From contig NZ_JAEQMY010000014.1 in assembly GCF_016743775.1 (NCBI RefSeq), positions 62,001 to 126,000 on the forward strand: DNA of 64,000 bases, read 5' to 3'. Position numbers and translations under genes: made by a program. A model generated the notes under the pieces. It was not told the origin of the DNA. It was given only the letters and a program-made list of their open reading frames with translations, and made no database searches. Below are positions 54,628-64,000 of this stretch, one piece after another. The first letter of the stretch is position 1. Every line of letters starts with the position of its first letter. The DNA is from Microvirga aerilata. Lineage in GTDB: Bacteria; Pseudomonadota; Alphaproteobacteria; Rhizobiales; Beijerinckiaceae.

Positions 54628-56790
54628 TTAGAGAAAGCTCTGCGGATCCACGTCGATGGACACCCGCGTGTTTCCCCGGATCTTGGGGCAGCGGGCCATC
54701 CAACCCCGCAGATAGGCCTGGAGGTCCACCTCCCGCTCGGTTTTCACCAGGAGCCGGTAGCGGTAGCGGCCGCGGATGAGAGCCAGCGGCGCCTCGGCGG
54801 GGCCGAGCACGGTGACGCCGGGGGGCGGCTCGGCCACCTGCGCCATAGCACGGGCATGAGCCTCAGCCGCCTCGCGGTCGGCGGCCGAGACGATGAGGGA
54901 GGCCAAGCGCCCAAAGGGGGGCAGGCCCGCCATCTCGCGAACCCGGGTCTCCTCCTCGTAGAAGCGCTCCGCGTCGCCCGACACCAGGGCCGCGATCACG
55001 GGGTGGTCCGGCTGCCAGGTCTGGACCAGGGCTCGCCCGGGCTTCTCGAACCGCCCGGCCCGGCCCGTCACCTGCTGCAGCATCTGGAAGGTGCGCTCGG
55101 CGGCGCGCGGATCGCCGGAGGTGAGGCCGATATCGGCGTCGAGCACGCCCACCAGGGTCATCAGCGGGAAATTGTGGCCCTTGGCCACGAGCTGGGTGCC
55201 GATCACGATGTCGAACTCGCCCGCCGCGATGGCGGCGAGCTCCGCCCGCAGCCGCTCCGTGCCGCCGGGAAAGTCGCTGGACAGCACGATGCAGCGCTTG
55301 TCCGGGAACAGCGCCGCCGCCTCTTCGGCGATTCGCTCGACGCCGGGGCCGCAGGGCACCAGCGAATCGATGCTGCCGCATTCGACGCAGGCCTGCGGCG
55401 TGCGCTCCACATGGCCGCAATGGTGGCACACGAGGGAGCGCCGGAACCGGTGCTCCACGAGCCAGGAGGAGCAGTTCGGGCACTCGTAGCGATGGGCACA
55501 AGCCCGGCAGAGGGTCAGGGGCGCATAGCCGCGCCGGTTGAGGAAGAGCAGCGCCTGCTCGCCGCGGGCCACCGTGTCCTCCACCGACAGCACCAGGGTC
55601 GGCGACAGCCAGCGCCCTTTGGGGATCTCCTCCCGGCGCAGGTCCACGGCCCGGATCTTCGGCATGGAGCGCCCGCCGAATCGCTCAGGCAGCTTCACAT
55701 GGCGGTAGCGCCCGCGCTCCACATTGACCCGGCTCTCGATGGACGGGGTCGCAGACGCAAGCAGCACCGGAGCGTGCTCGATCTTGCCGCGCACCACAGC
55801 CATGTCGCGGGCGTGATAATGCACCCCGTCCTCCTGCTTGTAGGCGGTCTCGTGCTCCTCATCGACGACGATGAGGCCGAGATCCGCATAGGGCAGGAAC
55901 AGGGCCGAGCGGGCGCCGGCCACCACCTTCACCTCGCCGGACGCGATGCCCGCATAGAGCCGCTCGCGCCGGCGGCCCGTGACCCCCGAATGCCAGGTGG
56001 CGGGCTTCACGCCGAAGCGGGCGGCGAACCGGTCGAGGAACTGGGCCGTGAGCGCGATCTCCGGCATGAGGATCAGCGCCTGCCGCCCGGTGCGGACGGC
56101 CTCGGCCACGGCCTCGAAATACACCTCCGTCTTGCCAGAGCCCGTGACGCCCTCGAGCAGGATCACGGGGGGATGCTCCTCGCCCATGCTGGCCACGATC
56201 TCGTTTGCCGCGTCGCGCTGGCCGTCGGAGAGGCCGGTTTGGCCGAAGCCCGCATCCGGCATCTCGGCCACGGGCTCGGCCAGGAGAGCCACTGTCTCCA
56301 GCGTCCCTTCGTCGATGAGGCCGTCGATCACGCCGTTGCTGACCCCTGCCGCATGGGCCAGCTCGCTTTTGAGCCGAACGGCCCCGTCCTGGGCAACCTC
56401 GATCACCTTCTGCCGCGCCGGCGTCATGCGCTTGGGCAATGCGCCTGCGAGCTTCACGCCGACCCGGGCCACCTCCTGCCGATCCATGTCGGGAATCTTG
56501 AGACCCATGGCGAGCGCCGAGCCCTTGGGCGCAAGCGTATACCAGGCGATCCAGTCCAGGAACTTGCGCATCTTCGGCGACAGGTTCGGCGCGTCGATGA
56601 CTCCCGTCACCTTCTTCAGGTTGCCGCCCTGCCCCTCCCGCATGCTCCAGACGACGCCCGCCACCTCACGATTGGCGAGCGGCACCTGCACCACGTCGCC
56701 CTCCTCGAGGGCGAGGCCGTCCGGCACGGCGTAGGAATAGGCCGTGTCCAGCGCCAGCGGGATGAGGACATCGGCGATCTTGGCGACCAT
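54628..56790 (-). CDS. priA: Primosomal protein N', helicase PriA
   Basis: From ATG 56790 (MVAKIADVLIPLALDTAYSY) a 720-residue protein with the PriA N-terminal DNA-binding domain, Walker A GVTGSGKT (214-221), DEEH (310-313) and a zinc domain between helicase lobes with eight cysteines (LCRACAHRYECPNCSS and VCHHCGHVERTPQACVECGS). QQVTGRAGRFEKPG is motif VI. It restarts stalled replication forks. The upstream frame to 56859 has no RBS. Confidence 0.93.
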   Translation of the reverse strand: MVAKIADVLIPLALDTAYSYAVPDGLALEEGDVVQVPLANREVAGVVWSMREGQGGNLKKVTGVIDAPNLSPKMRKFLDWIAWYTLAPKGSALAMGLKIPDMDRQEVARVGVKLAGALPKRMTPARQKVIEVAQDGAVRLKSELAHAAGVSNGVIDGLIDEGTLETVALLAEPVAEMPDAGFGQTGLSDGQRDAANEIVASMGEEHPPVILLEGVTGSGKTEVYFEAVAEAVRTGRQALILMPEIALTAQFLDRFAARFGVKPATWHSGVTGRRRERLYAGIASGEVKVVAGARSALFLPYADLGLIVVDEEHETAYKQEDGVHYHARDMAVVRGKIEHAPVLLASATPSIESRVNVERGRYRHVKLPERFGGRSMPKIRAVDLRREEIPKGRWLSPTLVLSVEDTVARGEQALLFLNRRGYAPLTLCRACAHRYECPNCSSWLVEHRFRRSLVCHHCGHVERTPQACVECGSIDSLVPCGPGVERIAEEAAALFPDKRCIVLSSDFPGGTERLRAELAAIAAGEFDIVIGTQLVAKGHNFPLMTLVGVLDADIGLTSGDPRAAERTFQMLQQVTGRAGRFEKPGRALVQTWQPDHPVIAALVSGDAERFYEEETRVREMAGLPPFGRLASLIVSAADREAAEAHARAMAQVAEPPPGVTVLGPAEAPLALIRGRYRYRLLVKTEREVDLQAYLRGWMARCPKIRGNTRVSIDVDPQSFL

Positions 56791-56830
56791 CAGGAAACAG
56801 ACATGAACAAAGACAGCATGAACATAACGC

Positions 56831-57451
56831 TTAGACCCGATTTTCCCTCTCGAACGCAAGCATGGTCCAGCTCACGTCCCTGCGGCCAAGCATATCGGCG
56901 AATTCATATCTTCGCAGGAGCTTTAGCCCAACATCCTGCGCCTGTGCCACCAGAGGATCGATGAGCACTTCGAACATCCGTCTACCGGCAGGCACCGGTC
57001 CTTTCCGGACCGTCATGAAGATCCTGCCCCGGACAGCCAGCAACCGCGCGATCCGGGACAAGGCACGGTTTCGCTCGCTCTCGTCGAGGTGCATCCACAC
57101 GGCCGTCATGAGAATGAGGTCGAACCGTTCGCCGCTGGCGTGAACCTGCGGCAGGTCAGGCAGGGAATCGTCGATCCAGACGATATTCGGATCAGGATGA
57201 AGACGCTGGGCATGGGCTCGCAGCTCGGCGGTCGGCTCAACGGCATGAACCCGAAAGCCGCGTCGCGCCAGGGCAGCCGCATCGCGGCCTGTGCCGGCGC
57301 CCACATCCATGGCCTTGCCGCCCTCCGGCAGCAGCTCGATCAGAGGCCGGTAGAGATCGTCGAAAATCACGCTCTCGTACGACTCGACGAGATCATCGGC
57401 CTGCTCGGCGTAACCCGCCGTTCCCGGAACGCTGCCCTTGCCCTGGCTCAT
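56831..57451 (-). CDS. Class I SAM-dependent methyltransferase
   Basis: A 206-residue protein with the SAM-binding motif AMDVGAGTGRDAAAL (about 47-61), VHAVEPTAELR, and FDLILMTAVWMHL as motif IV-like region. The substrate is unknown. It starts 41 bp before priA ends its upstream region and shares its strand. Confidence 0.82.
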   Translation of the reverse strand: MSQGKGSVPGTAGYAEQADDLVESYESVIFDDLYRPLIELLPEGGKAMDVGAGTGRDAAALARRGFRVHAVEPTAELRAHAQRLHPDPNIVWIDDSLPDLPQVHASGERFDLILMTAVWMHLDESERNRALSRIARLLAVRGRIFMTVRKGPVPAGRRMFEVLIDPLVAQAQDVGLKLLRRYEFADMLGRRDVSWTMLAFERENRV

Positions 57452-57550
57452 CCTGCTTCTCCGCTTGCTCTTTCATGTCCTGAATATCGTCTCATCGCCT
57501 TGCAAGCCACAGTTCACAATTTGGCAACGCCGTGCGCCGATAGTGGATCT

Positions 57551-58531
57551 GTGGCAGATGCAAAGACTCCATCCTCGATCTTGGATCTCGTTCTTCCCGG
57601 CGCGGACGACACGCGCCGGGAGGCGAAGGCATGGCTCGCCTCGCTCGCCAAGGAGCGGCGGCTGTCGGCCAAGACGGTGGAGGCCTATGCGCGGGACCTG
57701 CGCCAATTCCTGGCCTTTCTGACGAACCATCTCGGGGAGCCGCCGAGCGTCAAAGGGATCCTGGATCTGAAGCCCATGGACATCCGCGCGTTCCTGGCAG
57801 CGCGGCGCATGGATTCGGTGGGAAGCCGCTCCCTCATGCGCCAGCTTGCGGCGCTTCGCTCCTTCGCCCGTCACCTGGAGCGGGAGGGGCATGGCACGGC
57901 TTCCGCCTTTGCGGCGATTCGCACCCCCAAGGTGGACAGGAACCTGCCGCGTCCGCTGTCCGCCTCCTCGGCCGTCGCGGTGACGGATGCGGAAACGAGG
58001 GCGTCGGAGAACCGCAAGCCCTGGATCCTGGCCCGGGACGCCGCCGTGCTGTCGCTGCTCTATGGGGCGGGCCTGCGCATTTCCGAAGCGCTCGGCCTGC
58101 AGCGGCGGGATGCGCCCATCAACGGGCTCGACACGATCACCGTGACCGGCAAGGGCGGCAAGATGCGCAGCGTGCCGGTGATCCCGGCAGCCCAACGGGC
58201 TGTGGAGGAGTATCTGGCGCTCTGCCCCTATGCGATCCCGCCGGAGGGCCCGCTCTTCGTCGGCGCCCGCGGCGGACCGCTCTCGCCCCGCATCATCCAG
58301 CTCGCGGTCGAGGAACTGCGCGGGGCGCTTGGCCTGCCCGACAGCGCCACCCCCCATGCCCTGCGCCATTCCTTCGCCACCCATCTGCTCGCCCGGGGCG
58401 GCGACCTGCGGGGCATCCAGGAACTTCTGGGCCACGCCTCGCTTTCGACCACGCAGCTCTACACCAAGGTGGACGCGGCCCGGTTGATGGATGCGTTCAA
58501 CGCGGCGCATCCACGGGCGCGGGTCAAGTAA
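57551..58531 (+). CDS. xerC: Tyrosine recombinase XerC
   Basis: A 326-residue protein from GTG 57551. Its N-terminal SAM-like domain is LSAKTVEAYARDLRQFLAFL (38-57). The catalytic set is Arg176 (AGLRISEALGL), Lys201 (GKGGKMRSVPV), His269-Arg272 (HALRHSFATHLL), His295 (LGHASLSTTQ) and Tyr304. It resolves chromosome dimers at dif together with XerD. The same frame extends left to 57089 without a start near it, so GTG is chosen. Divergent from the methyltransferase gene. Confidence 0.9.
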   Translation: MADAKTPSSILDLVLPGADDTRREAKAWLASLAKERRLSAKTVEAYARDLRQFLAFLTNHLGEPPSVKGILDLKPMDIRAFLAARRMDSVGSRSLMRQLAALRSFARHLEREGHGTASAFAAIRTPKVDRNLPRPLSASSAVAVTDAETRASENRKPWILARDAAVLSLLYGAGLRISEALGLQRRDAPINGLDTITVTGKGGKMRSVPVIPAAQRAVEEYLALCPYAIPPEGPLFVGARGGPLSPRIIQLAVEELRGALGLPDSATPHALRHSFATHLLARGGDLRGIQELLGHASLSTTQLYTKVDAARLMDAFNAAHPRARVK

Positions 58532-58606
58532 AGCGTCAGGCATCATCCTGGACGGCGGAGCCGATCCGTGATCGCGTACAGGATAAAGCGCTGCTGCCTC
58601 GACGGT

Positions 58607-58854
58607 GTCATTCCCGCGCAGGCGGGATCCAGAACCACGACGGTCGGAGGAAATGCGCGGCGGCATGCGCTGCTCTTGCTCTGCACCGTCCGCGGGTATG
58701 GATCCCCTTCCCTCGCTTCGCTCGCCGGGGATGACTGCGTGGTGCTCCCTGCCGTGTCATTGTCGGCCGCAGCGTCAGCGGAGGGGAAGGGGATCCACTC
58801 ACACGCTCAGCGCCATGGATCCCTGTCCCGGCCCTCACGGACCGCCGGGATGAC
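58607..58854. repeat. Dispersed intergenic repeat, type A (two units)
   Basis: Two units at 58607-58735 (GTGTCATTCCCGCG to CCGGGGATGAC) and 58756-58854 (GTCATTGTCGGCC to CCGGGATGAC) fill most of the 335-bp gap between xerC and the convergent tdk. The second holds GGGGATCCACTCACACGC, also seen at 31485. No gene is supported here. Confidence 0.75.
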
Positions 58855-58866
58855 ACCTGCCGTTGT

Positions 58867-59490
58867 TTATTCCGCCGCCACCGGCTGAGCCAGCAGCTGC
58901 CGCGCCGCGGGTCCGATGTCGCCCTTGGTCCAGTGCGGACGGCAAACCGAAACGTAGCGGCCCTCGCCGCCGATCTCGACCACCGGACCCGAGCGCACAG
59001 CCTCGCCGTTGCGGTCGTATTTCAGGATCATCGTGGCCTTGCGGCCGCAATGGCAGAGCTGCTTGATCTCCTGAAAATCCTGCGCCAGCGCCATCATGGC
59101 GATGATCGCGTCGCTGAACAGGGTGCCGTAGACGTTGTTCTTGAGCCCATAGGCCATCACGGGCACGTTCAGCTCGTCGACGATCCAGGCGAGCTGGCGG
59201 ACCTGATCGGCGGTCATGAACTGGACTTCATCGACCAGCACCACCGTGACCGGCTTCTTCGCATGCTCGGCCGCCACGATGGCGCCGATGTCGTCGATCT
59301 TCCGCAAGGGGATCGCATCGGCCTCGAGGCCGATGCGGGATTTCACCTTGCCCACGCCGAAACGGTCGTCGATCAGGCTCGTGAACAGCAGCACGTTGCC
59401 GCCGTTCTCGATGTAGTTGTAGCGAACCTGCAGGAGATGGGTTGTCTTGCCTGCGTTCATCACAGAGTAGATGAAGTGGAGCTTTGCCAT
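58867..59490 (-). CDS. tdk: Thymidine kinase
   Basis: A 207-residue type II thymidine kinase: P-loop SVMNAGKT (9-16), VVLVDEVQFMTADQ with the catalytic Glu, and a C-terminal zinc site (CHCGRKATM with Cys/His and SVCRPHW). It phosphorylates thymidine in pyrimidine salvage. Tail is short and normal. Confidence 0.92.
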   Translation of the reverse strand: MAKLHFIYSVMNAGKTTHLLQVRYNYIENGGNVLLFTSLIDDRFGVGKVKSRIGLEADAIPLRKIDDIGAIVAAEHAKKPVTVVLVDEVQFMTADQVRQLAWIVDELNVPVMAYGLKNNVYGTLFSDAIIAMMALAQDFQEIKQLCHCGRKATMILKYDRNGEAVRSGPVVEIGGEGRYVSVCRPHWTKGDIGPAARQLLAQPVAAE

Positions 59491-59499
59491 CTCACCATC

Positions 59500-60897
59500 T
59501 TACATGTGAATGGCGCGCTTCTCCACTGCGAGTGCTGCTTCCTTCACAGCCTCCGCGAGCGTCGGGTGCGCATGGCAGGTGCGGGCCATGTCCTCGGAGG
59601 AGGCGCCGAACTCCATGGCGATGGCCGCCTCGTGGATGAGGTTGCCGGCTTCCGGGCCGACGATATGGACGCCGAGCACCTTGTCGGTCGAGGCATCGGC
59701 CAGGATCTTCACGAAGCCGTCCGTGGTGCGGTTCACCTTGGCGCGGCCGTTGGCCGTGAACGGGAACTTGCCCGCGTTGTAGGCGATGCCCGCAGCCTTC
59801 AACTCCTCCTCGGTCTTGCCCACGGAGGCGACCTCCGGGAAGGTGTAGACCACGCTCGGGATCACGTCGTAGTTCACGTGGCCCGCCTTGCCGGCGATGA
59901 TCTCGGCCACCGCTACACCCTCGTCCTCGGCCTTGTGGGCCAGCATGGGGCCGGCAATCACGTCGCCGATGGCGTAGATGCCGGTGATGTTGGTGGAGAA
60001 ATGCGCGTCCGTCTGGATGCGGCCGCGGTTGTCGAGCTGGACGCCCACATGGTCGAGGCCGAGACCCTGCGTGTAAGGCACGCGGCCGATGGCGACCAGC
60101 ACCACGTCGGCTTCGATGGTCTCGGGCGTCCCACCGGCGGCAGGCTCGACGGTCAGCGTCGCGCCGTTGGCGGTTCTCTCGACGCCCGTCACCTTGGAGC
60201 CGAGCTTGAACTGGAAGCCCTGCTTGCCCAGGATGCGCTGGAAGTTCTTGGCGACCTCGCCGTCCATGCCAGGCAGGATGCGGTCGAGATATTCCACCAC
60301 GGTGACCTCCGCGCCCAGGCGCCGCCACACGGAGCCGAGCTCCAGGCCGATGACGCCGGCGCCGATCACCACGAGGCGCTTCGGCACGCTCTCCAGCTCC
60401 AGCGCTCCGGTGGAGGACACGATCACCTTCTCGTCGATCTCGATGCCGGGCAGGCGCGTCACGTCGGAGCCGGTGGCGATGACGATGTTCTTCGTCTCCA
60501 GCATCTGGTTCGAGCCGTCCTCGCCGGTCACCTCGACCTGGCCCACGGCGGCGATGCGAGCATGGCCGATGAAGGCGTCGATCTTGTTCTTCTTGAGCAG
60601 GAACTCGACACCCTTGGTGTTGCCCTCGACGCCCTCCTGCTTGAAGGACAGCATCTTCGCGAGATCGAGCGTCGGCGCGCTGACGCCGATGCCCATGTCG
60701 GCGAAGTGCTGCGCATCCTGGAACATGTGCGAGGCATGCAGCAGGGCCTTGGACGGAATGCAGCCGATGTTCAGGCAGGTGCCGCCATGGGTCTTGCGCT
60801 TTTCGACGACGGCGGTCTTCAGGCCGAGTTGGGCTGCCCGGATGGCGGCCACGTAGCCGCCGGGGCCGGTGCCGATGACGATGAGATCGTAGGACAT
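59500..60897 (-). CDS. lpdA: Dihydrolipoyl dehydrogenase
   Basis: A 465-residue flavoprotein: FAD motif GTGPGG (9-14), redox disulfide Cys41-Cys46 ([13 protein letters not shown]), NAD motif [13 protein letters not shown] and C-terminal [15 protein letters not shown] with the catalytic His. As E3 it reoxidises lipoamide of the 2-oxoglutarate dehydrogenase encoded upstream. GAGGG lies before the ATG. A type B repeat separates it from sucB. Confidence 0.95.
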   Translation of the reverse strand: MSYDLIVIGTGPGGYVAAIRAAQLGLKTAVVEKRKTHGGTCLNIGCIPSKALLHASHMFQDAQHFADMGIGVSAPTLDLAKMLSFKQEGVEGNTKGVEFLLKKNKIDAFIGHARIAAVGQVEVTGEDGSNQMLETKNIVIATGSDVTRLPGIEIDEKVIVSSTGALELESVPKRLVVIGAGVIGLELGSVWRRLGAEVTVVEYLDRILPGMDGEVAKNFQRILGKQGFQFKLGSKVTGVERTANGATLTVEPAAGGTPETIEADVVLVAIGRVPYTQGLGLDHVGVQLDNRGRIQTDAHFSTNITGIYAIGDVIAGPMLAHKAEDEGVAVAEIIAGKAGHVNYDVIPSVVYTFPEVASVGKTEEELKAAGIAYNAGKFPFTANGRAKVNRTTDGFVKILADASTDKVLGVHIVGPEAGNLIHEAAIAMEFGASSEDMARTCHAHPTLAEAVKEAALAVEKRAIHM

Positions 60898-60915
60898 TGA
60901 TTGAACCCTCGCTTC

Positions 60916-61004
60916 GTCATCACCGGCCTTGTGCCGGTGATCCCGATGCGGTGAAGCACGATGCCTCTCCGATCGAGATGGCCGGCACAAGGCCGGCCAT
61001 GACA
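60916..61004. repeat. Dispersed palindromic repeat, type B (inverted pair)
   Basis: ATCACCGGCCTTGTGCCGGTGAT (60919-60941) and ATGGCCGGCACAAGGCCGGCCAT (60978-61000) face each other between sucB and lpdA: one holds GGCCTTGTGCCGG, the other its inverse CCGGCACAAGGCC. It may attenuate or stabilise the operon transcript. Confidence 0.75.
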
Positions 61005-61018
61005 GGAATGATGAAAAC

Positions 61019-62263
61019 TTACAGATCGAGCACGAGACGCGCCGGATCCTCCAGCGCCTCCTTGACCCGCACCAGGAAGGTCACGGCTTCCTTGCCGTCG
61101 ACGATGCGGTGATCGTAGGACAGCGCGAGATACATCATCGGGCGCACCACCACCTGGCCGTTGCGCACGACCGGACGGTCCTCGATGCGGTGCATGCCGA
61201 GAATGCCCGATTGCGGCGCGTTGAGGATCGGCGTGGACATGAGCGAGCCGTAGATGCCGCCGTTGGTGATGGTGAAGGTGCCGCCCTGCATCTCGTCGAT
61301 GGAAAGCTTGCCGTCACGGGCACGGCGGCCGAAATCGGAAATGCTCTTCTCGATGCCGGCTACCGACAGCAGGTCCGCGTTGCGCACCACGGGAACCACG
61401 AGGCCCTTCTCGGTGCCGACCGCGATGCCGATGTGGTAGTAGTTCTTGTAGACGAGGTCTCCGCCGTCGATCTCGGCGTTCACCGCCGGGACGTCGCGCA
61501 AGGCCTGGATCACCGCCTTGGTGAAGAAGCCCATGAAGCCGAGCTTGGTGCCGTGCTTCTTCTCGAACACGTCCTTGTACTGACTGCGCAACTGCATCAC
61601 GGCGCTCATGTCCACGTCGTTGAACGTGGTCAGCATGGCGGCGGTGTTCTGGGCGTCCTTGAGGCGGCGCGCGATGGTCTGGCGCAGCTTGGTCATCTTC
61701 ACGCGCTCTTCGCGCTCGGCATCGACCGGAGCGGACGGGGCCCGCATCTGGACCGGGGCGCTCGGCGCAGCAGCCTGGGCGCCGCCCGTGGCGATGGCCG
61801 CAAGCATGTCGCCCTTGGTCACGCGGCCGTCCTTGCCGGAGCCTGTCACGTTGGCGGGGCTCACGCCGCTCTCGGCAGCCAAGCGGCTGACGGCAGGTCC
61901 ATTGTCACGGGAGGCTGCAGCAGCAGGAGCCGCGGCAGGCGCAGGCGCCGCTGCGGGAGCCGGTGCCGGTGCAGCCTTCGGAGCTTCGGCCTTGGGAGCA
62001 GGTGCGGCAGCCGACGCAGCGCCGTTGCCTTCGACGATTGAGCCGAGCACCGCGCCGGGGCTCACCGTCTCGCCGTCCTTGGCGACGATGTCGCCCAGCG
62101 TGCCGCTCGCCGGAGCGTTGACCTCGAGGGTCACCTTATCGGTTTCGAGCTCCAGCACGGGCTCGTCGGCCTTAACCGGGTCGCCGGGCTTCTTGAACCA
62201 GCGGCCGATGGTGGCCTCTGAAACGGATTCGCCAAGGGTGGGTACGCGGATTTCGGTTGCCAT
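61019..62263 (-). CDS. sucB: 2-oxoglutarate dehydrogenase E2 (dihydrolipoyl succinyltransferase)
   Basis: A 414-residue protein: lipoyl domain with Lys43 (ETDKVTLEV), an Ala/Pro linker (100-150), an E3/E1-binding motif ([14 protein letters not shown] near 152) and the catalytic domain with [13 protein letters not shown] near the C-terminus. It transfers succinyl groups to CoA. Located 67 bp behind sucA and before lpdA, the usual order. Confidence 0.95.
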   Translation of the reverse strand: MATEIRVPTLGESVSEATIGRWFKKPGDPVKADEPVLELETDKVTLEVNAPASGTLGDIVAKDGETVSPGAVLGSIVEGNGAASAAAPAPKAEAPKAAPAPAPAAAPAPAAAPAAAASRDNGPAVSRLAAESGVSPANVTGSGKDGRVTKGDMLAAIATGGAQAAAPSAPVQMRAPSAPVDAEREERVKMTKLRQTIARRLKDAQNTAAMLTTFNDVDMSAVMQLRSQYKDVFEKKHGTKLGFMGFFTKAVIQALRDVPAVNAEIDGGDLVYKNYYHIGIAVGTEKGLVVPVVRNADLLSVAGIEKSISDFGRRARDGKLSIDEMQGGTFTITNGGIYGSLMSTPILNAPQSGILGMHRIEDRPVVRNGQVVVRPMMYLALSYDHRIVDGKEAVTFLVRVKEALEDPARLVLDL

Positions 62264-62329
62264 GATCGTCTTTTGGTCTTTGCGGGGCTCGGACGAGCCC
62301 CTCGGAATCGGGTGAGAGCTCTCGCGGTG

Positions 62330-64000
62330 TTACCCCGCGAAAGCCTCGTCGAGGAATGCCTGCAATTGGGCCATGTGCTTGGACATGAGGCCGGTGGCGG
62401 TGGCGGCAGAAGCGGGGCGGCCCACATAACGGGGACGATCCACCTTGGAGCCTGCCGTCTTGAGCACCCATTCGAGGTAAGGCTCGACGAAGCCCCAGGA
62501 GCCCATGTTCTTGGGTTCTTCCTGGCACCACACCACATCGGCCTTCTTGAAGCGGGAGATCTCGGCCGCCAACGACTTCGCCGGGAACGGATAGAGCTGC
62601 TCGACGCGCAGCAGGTACACGTCGTCGATGCCCCGCTTCTCGCGCTCCTCCAGCAGGTCGTAATAGACCTTGCCGGTGCAGATCACCACGCGCCGGATCT
62701 TGTCGTCCTTTACCAGCTTGACCACGTCGCGCCCGAGCTGCGCATCGTCCTGCAGAACCCGGTGGAAGTACGTGCCTTCCGAGATGTCACTGAGCGAGGA
62801 CGTGCAGCGCTTGTGGCGCAGCAGGCTCTTCGGCGTCATCAGGATCAGCGGCTTGCGGAAGTCGCGCTTGAGCTGACGGCGCAGGATGTGGAAGTAGTTC
62901 GACGGGGTCGAGCAGTATCCCACCTGCATGTTGTCCTCGGCGCACATCTGCAGCCAACGCTCAAGCCGGGCCGAGGAATGCTCCGGTCCCTGGCCCTCGT
63001 AGCCGTGCGGCAACAGGCAGACGAGGCCCGACATGCGCAGCCACTTGCGCTCGCCCGACGAGATGAACTGGTCGAACACAACTTGAGCGCCGTTGGCGAA
63101 GTCGCCGAACTGGGCTTCCCACAGGGTCAGCGCGTTCGGCTCGGACAAGGTGTAGCCGTACTCGAAGCCGAGCACCGCCTCCTCCGAGAGCATCGAGTTG
63201 ATGACCTCGTAGCGGGCCTGGTTCTCGGCAATGTGGTTGAGGTTGGTGTAACGCTCCTCGTTCTCCTGGTCGGTGAGAACCGAGTGGCGCTGCGAGAAGG
63301 TGCCGCGTTCCACGTCCTGGCCGGACAGGCGCACCCGGTGGCCCTCCAGCAGGAGCGAGCCGAAGGCCAAAGCCTCGGCCATGGCCCAGTCGAAGCCTTC
63401 GCCGGTTTCCAGCATCTTCTTGCGGTTGTCGAGGAAGCGCTGGATCGTGCGGTGGAGGTGGAAGCCCTCGGGAATCGAGGTGAGCGCCTTGCCGATCTGC
63501 TGCAGGGTCTCGACCGCGACGCCGGTCTGCCCGCGGCGCGGATCGTCCTGATCCTCGCGCACGGCCTTCATGCCCGACCAGCGGCCGTCGAGCCAGTCGG
63601 CCTTATTGGGCTTGTAGTTCGAAGCGATGTCGAACTCGGCATCGAGCTTGGAGCGCCAGCTCGACTTCATCTCGTCGACCTCGGCCTCGGTGACGATGCC
63701 CTCGGCGATCAGCTTCTTGGAGTAGAGCTCCACGATGGCCGGATGCGACCGGATCTTGCGGTACATGAGCGGCTGGGTGAACGACGGCTCGTCGCCCTCG
63801 TTGTGGCCGAAGCGGCGGTAGCAGAACATGTCGATGACGACAGGCTTCTGGAAGCGCTGGCGGTACTCGGCCGAAACTTTCGCCGCGAACACCACGGCCT
63901 CCGGATCGTCGCCGTTCACGTGGAAGATCGGCGCCTCCACCATCTTGGCCACGTCCGACGGATAGGGCGAGGAGCGCGAGAAGCGCGGATCGGTGGTGAA
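62330..64000 (-). CDS. sucA: 2-oxoglutarate dehydrogenase E1 (partial, cut by window edge)
   Basis: The C-terminal 556 residues of SucA are present; reading from the edge the frame begins FTTDPRFSRSSPYPSD and then VAKMVEAPIFHVNGDDPEAV, the E1 transketolase-type sequence. YRRFGHNEGDEPSFTQPLMY and LWEAQFGDFANGAQVVFDQFI are typical. It decarboxylates 2-oxoglutarate with thiamine diphosphate. The rest lies beyond the right end of the window. Confidence 0.95.
   Translation of the reverse strand, partial: FTTDPRFSRSSPYPSDVAKMVEAPIFHVNGDDPEAVVFAAKVSAEYRQRFQKPVVIDMFCYRRFGHNEGDEPSFTQPLMYRKIRSHPAIVELYSKKLIAEGIVTEAEVDEMKSSWRSKLDAEFDIASNYKPNKADWLDGRWSGMKAVREDQDDPRRGQTGVAVETLQQIGKALTSIPEGFHLHRTIQRFLDNRKKMLETGEGFDWAMAEALAFGSLLLEGHRVRLSGQDVERGTFSQRHSVLTDQENEERYTNLNHIAENQARYEVINSMLSEEAVLGFEYGYTLSEPNALTLWEAQFGDFANGAQVVFDQFISSGERKWLRMSGLVCLLPHGYEGQGPEHSSARLERWLQMCAEDNMQVGYCSTPSNYFHILRRQLKRDFRKPLILMTPKSLLRHKRCTSSLSDISEGTYFHRVLQDDAQLGRDVVKLVKDDKIRRVVICTGKVYYDLLEEREKRGIDDVYLLRVEQLYPFPAKSLAAEISRFKKADVVWCQEEPKNMGSWGFVEPYLEWVLKTAGSKVDRPRYVGRPASAATATGLMSKHMAQLQAFLDEAFAG

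Overview
The window looks like a chromosome segment of a GC-rich alphaproteobacterium of the order Hyphomicrobiales (Rhizobiales), probably near Microvirga or Methylobacterium. This is inferred from a Rhizobiales-type porin, an RpoH-type sigma factor, a CarD regulator, the cobST cobaltochelatase pair beside bolA and a J-domain gene, an atpHAGDC operon, a putA without a DNA-binding domain beside a divergent Lrp-type regulator, and the sucA-sucB-lpd cluster. No search could be run, so the genus is only a guess.

Positions 1-7811 are accessory DNA. A leftward arm carries an AlpA-like regulator, a Toprim primase-like protein and an overlapping RepA-type hexameric helicase. It ends in a 650-bp non-coding stretch made of a regular composite repeat, followed by a serine recombinase. 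A rightward arm, divided from the leftward one by a MerR-like regulator and an inverted-repeat operator, carries three proteins of unknown function and a phage terminase small subunit. There is no large terminase, capsid or tail gene. The recombinase + AlpA + primase/helicase + lone TerS combination resembles a phage satellite (PICI-like or P4-like), and the repeat array is a candidate replication origin. This is the most interesting part of the window. A decayed prophage remains the main alternative.

From 7.8 to 15.6 kb come a porin, an orphan membrane protein beside tRNA-Arg(CCT), small hydrophilic proteins, a frameshifted secreted nuclease, an M48 lipoprotein protease, a heat-shock-type sigma factor and CarD. 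From 15.9 to 22.1 kb are a 7Fe ferredoxin, an S4 protein, a SUV3-like RNA helicase, a DUF3108 protein, ribosomal protein L28 and a VUT transporter. From 22.1 to 26.1 kb lies a four-gene Anbu proteasome-like operon with ATP-grasp, alpha-E and transglutaminase-like partners. From 26.3 to 31.4 kb are a Tat-exported phytase-like protein, cobT, cobS, a J-domain protein and bolA.

From 31.6 to 43.5 kb are a thiolase, a LOG-family enzyme, a thioredoxin-fold/2-oxoglutarate oxygenase fusion, two EamA transporters, a penicillin-binding carboxypeptidase, a CobW-type metal GTPase, a nitrate/sulfonate-type ABC transporter and a TerC-family protein. From 43.6 to 47.3 kb is the proline-catabolism pair (Lrp-type regulator and PutA). 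From 47.5 to 53.1 kb are a 2'-5' RNA ligase-like gene and the ATP synthase F1 operon. From 53.3 to 58.5 kb are a histidine phosphatase, a small membrane protein, PriA, a methyltransferase and XerC. From 58.9 kb to the right edge are thymidine kinase and lpd, sucB and a partial sucA. Two families of dispersed palindromic repeats sit between genes in the right two thirds of the window.
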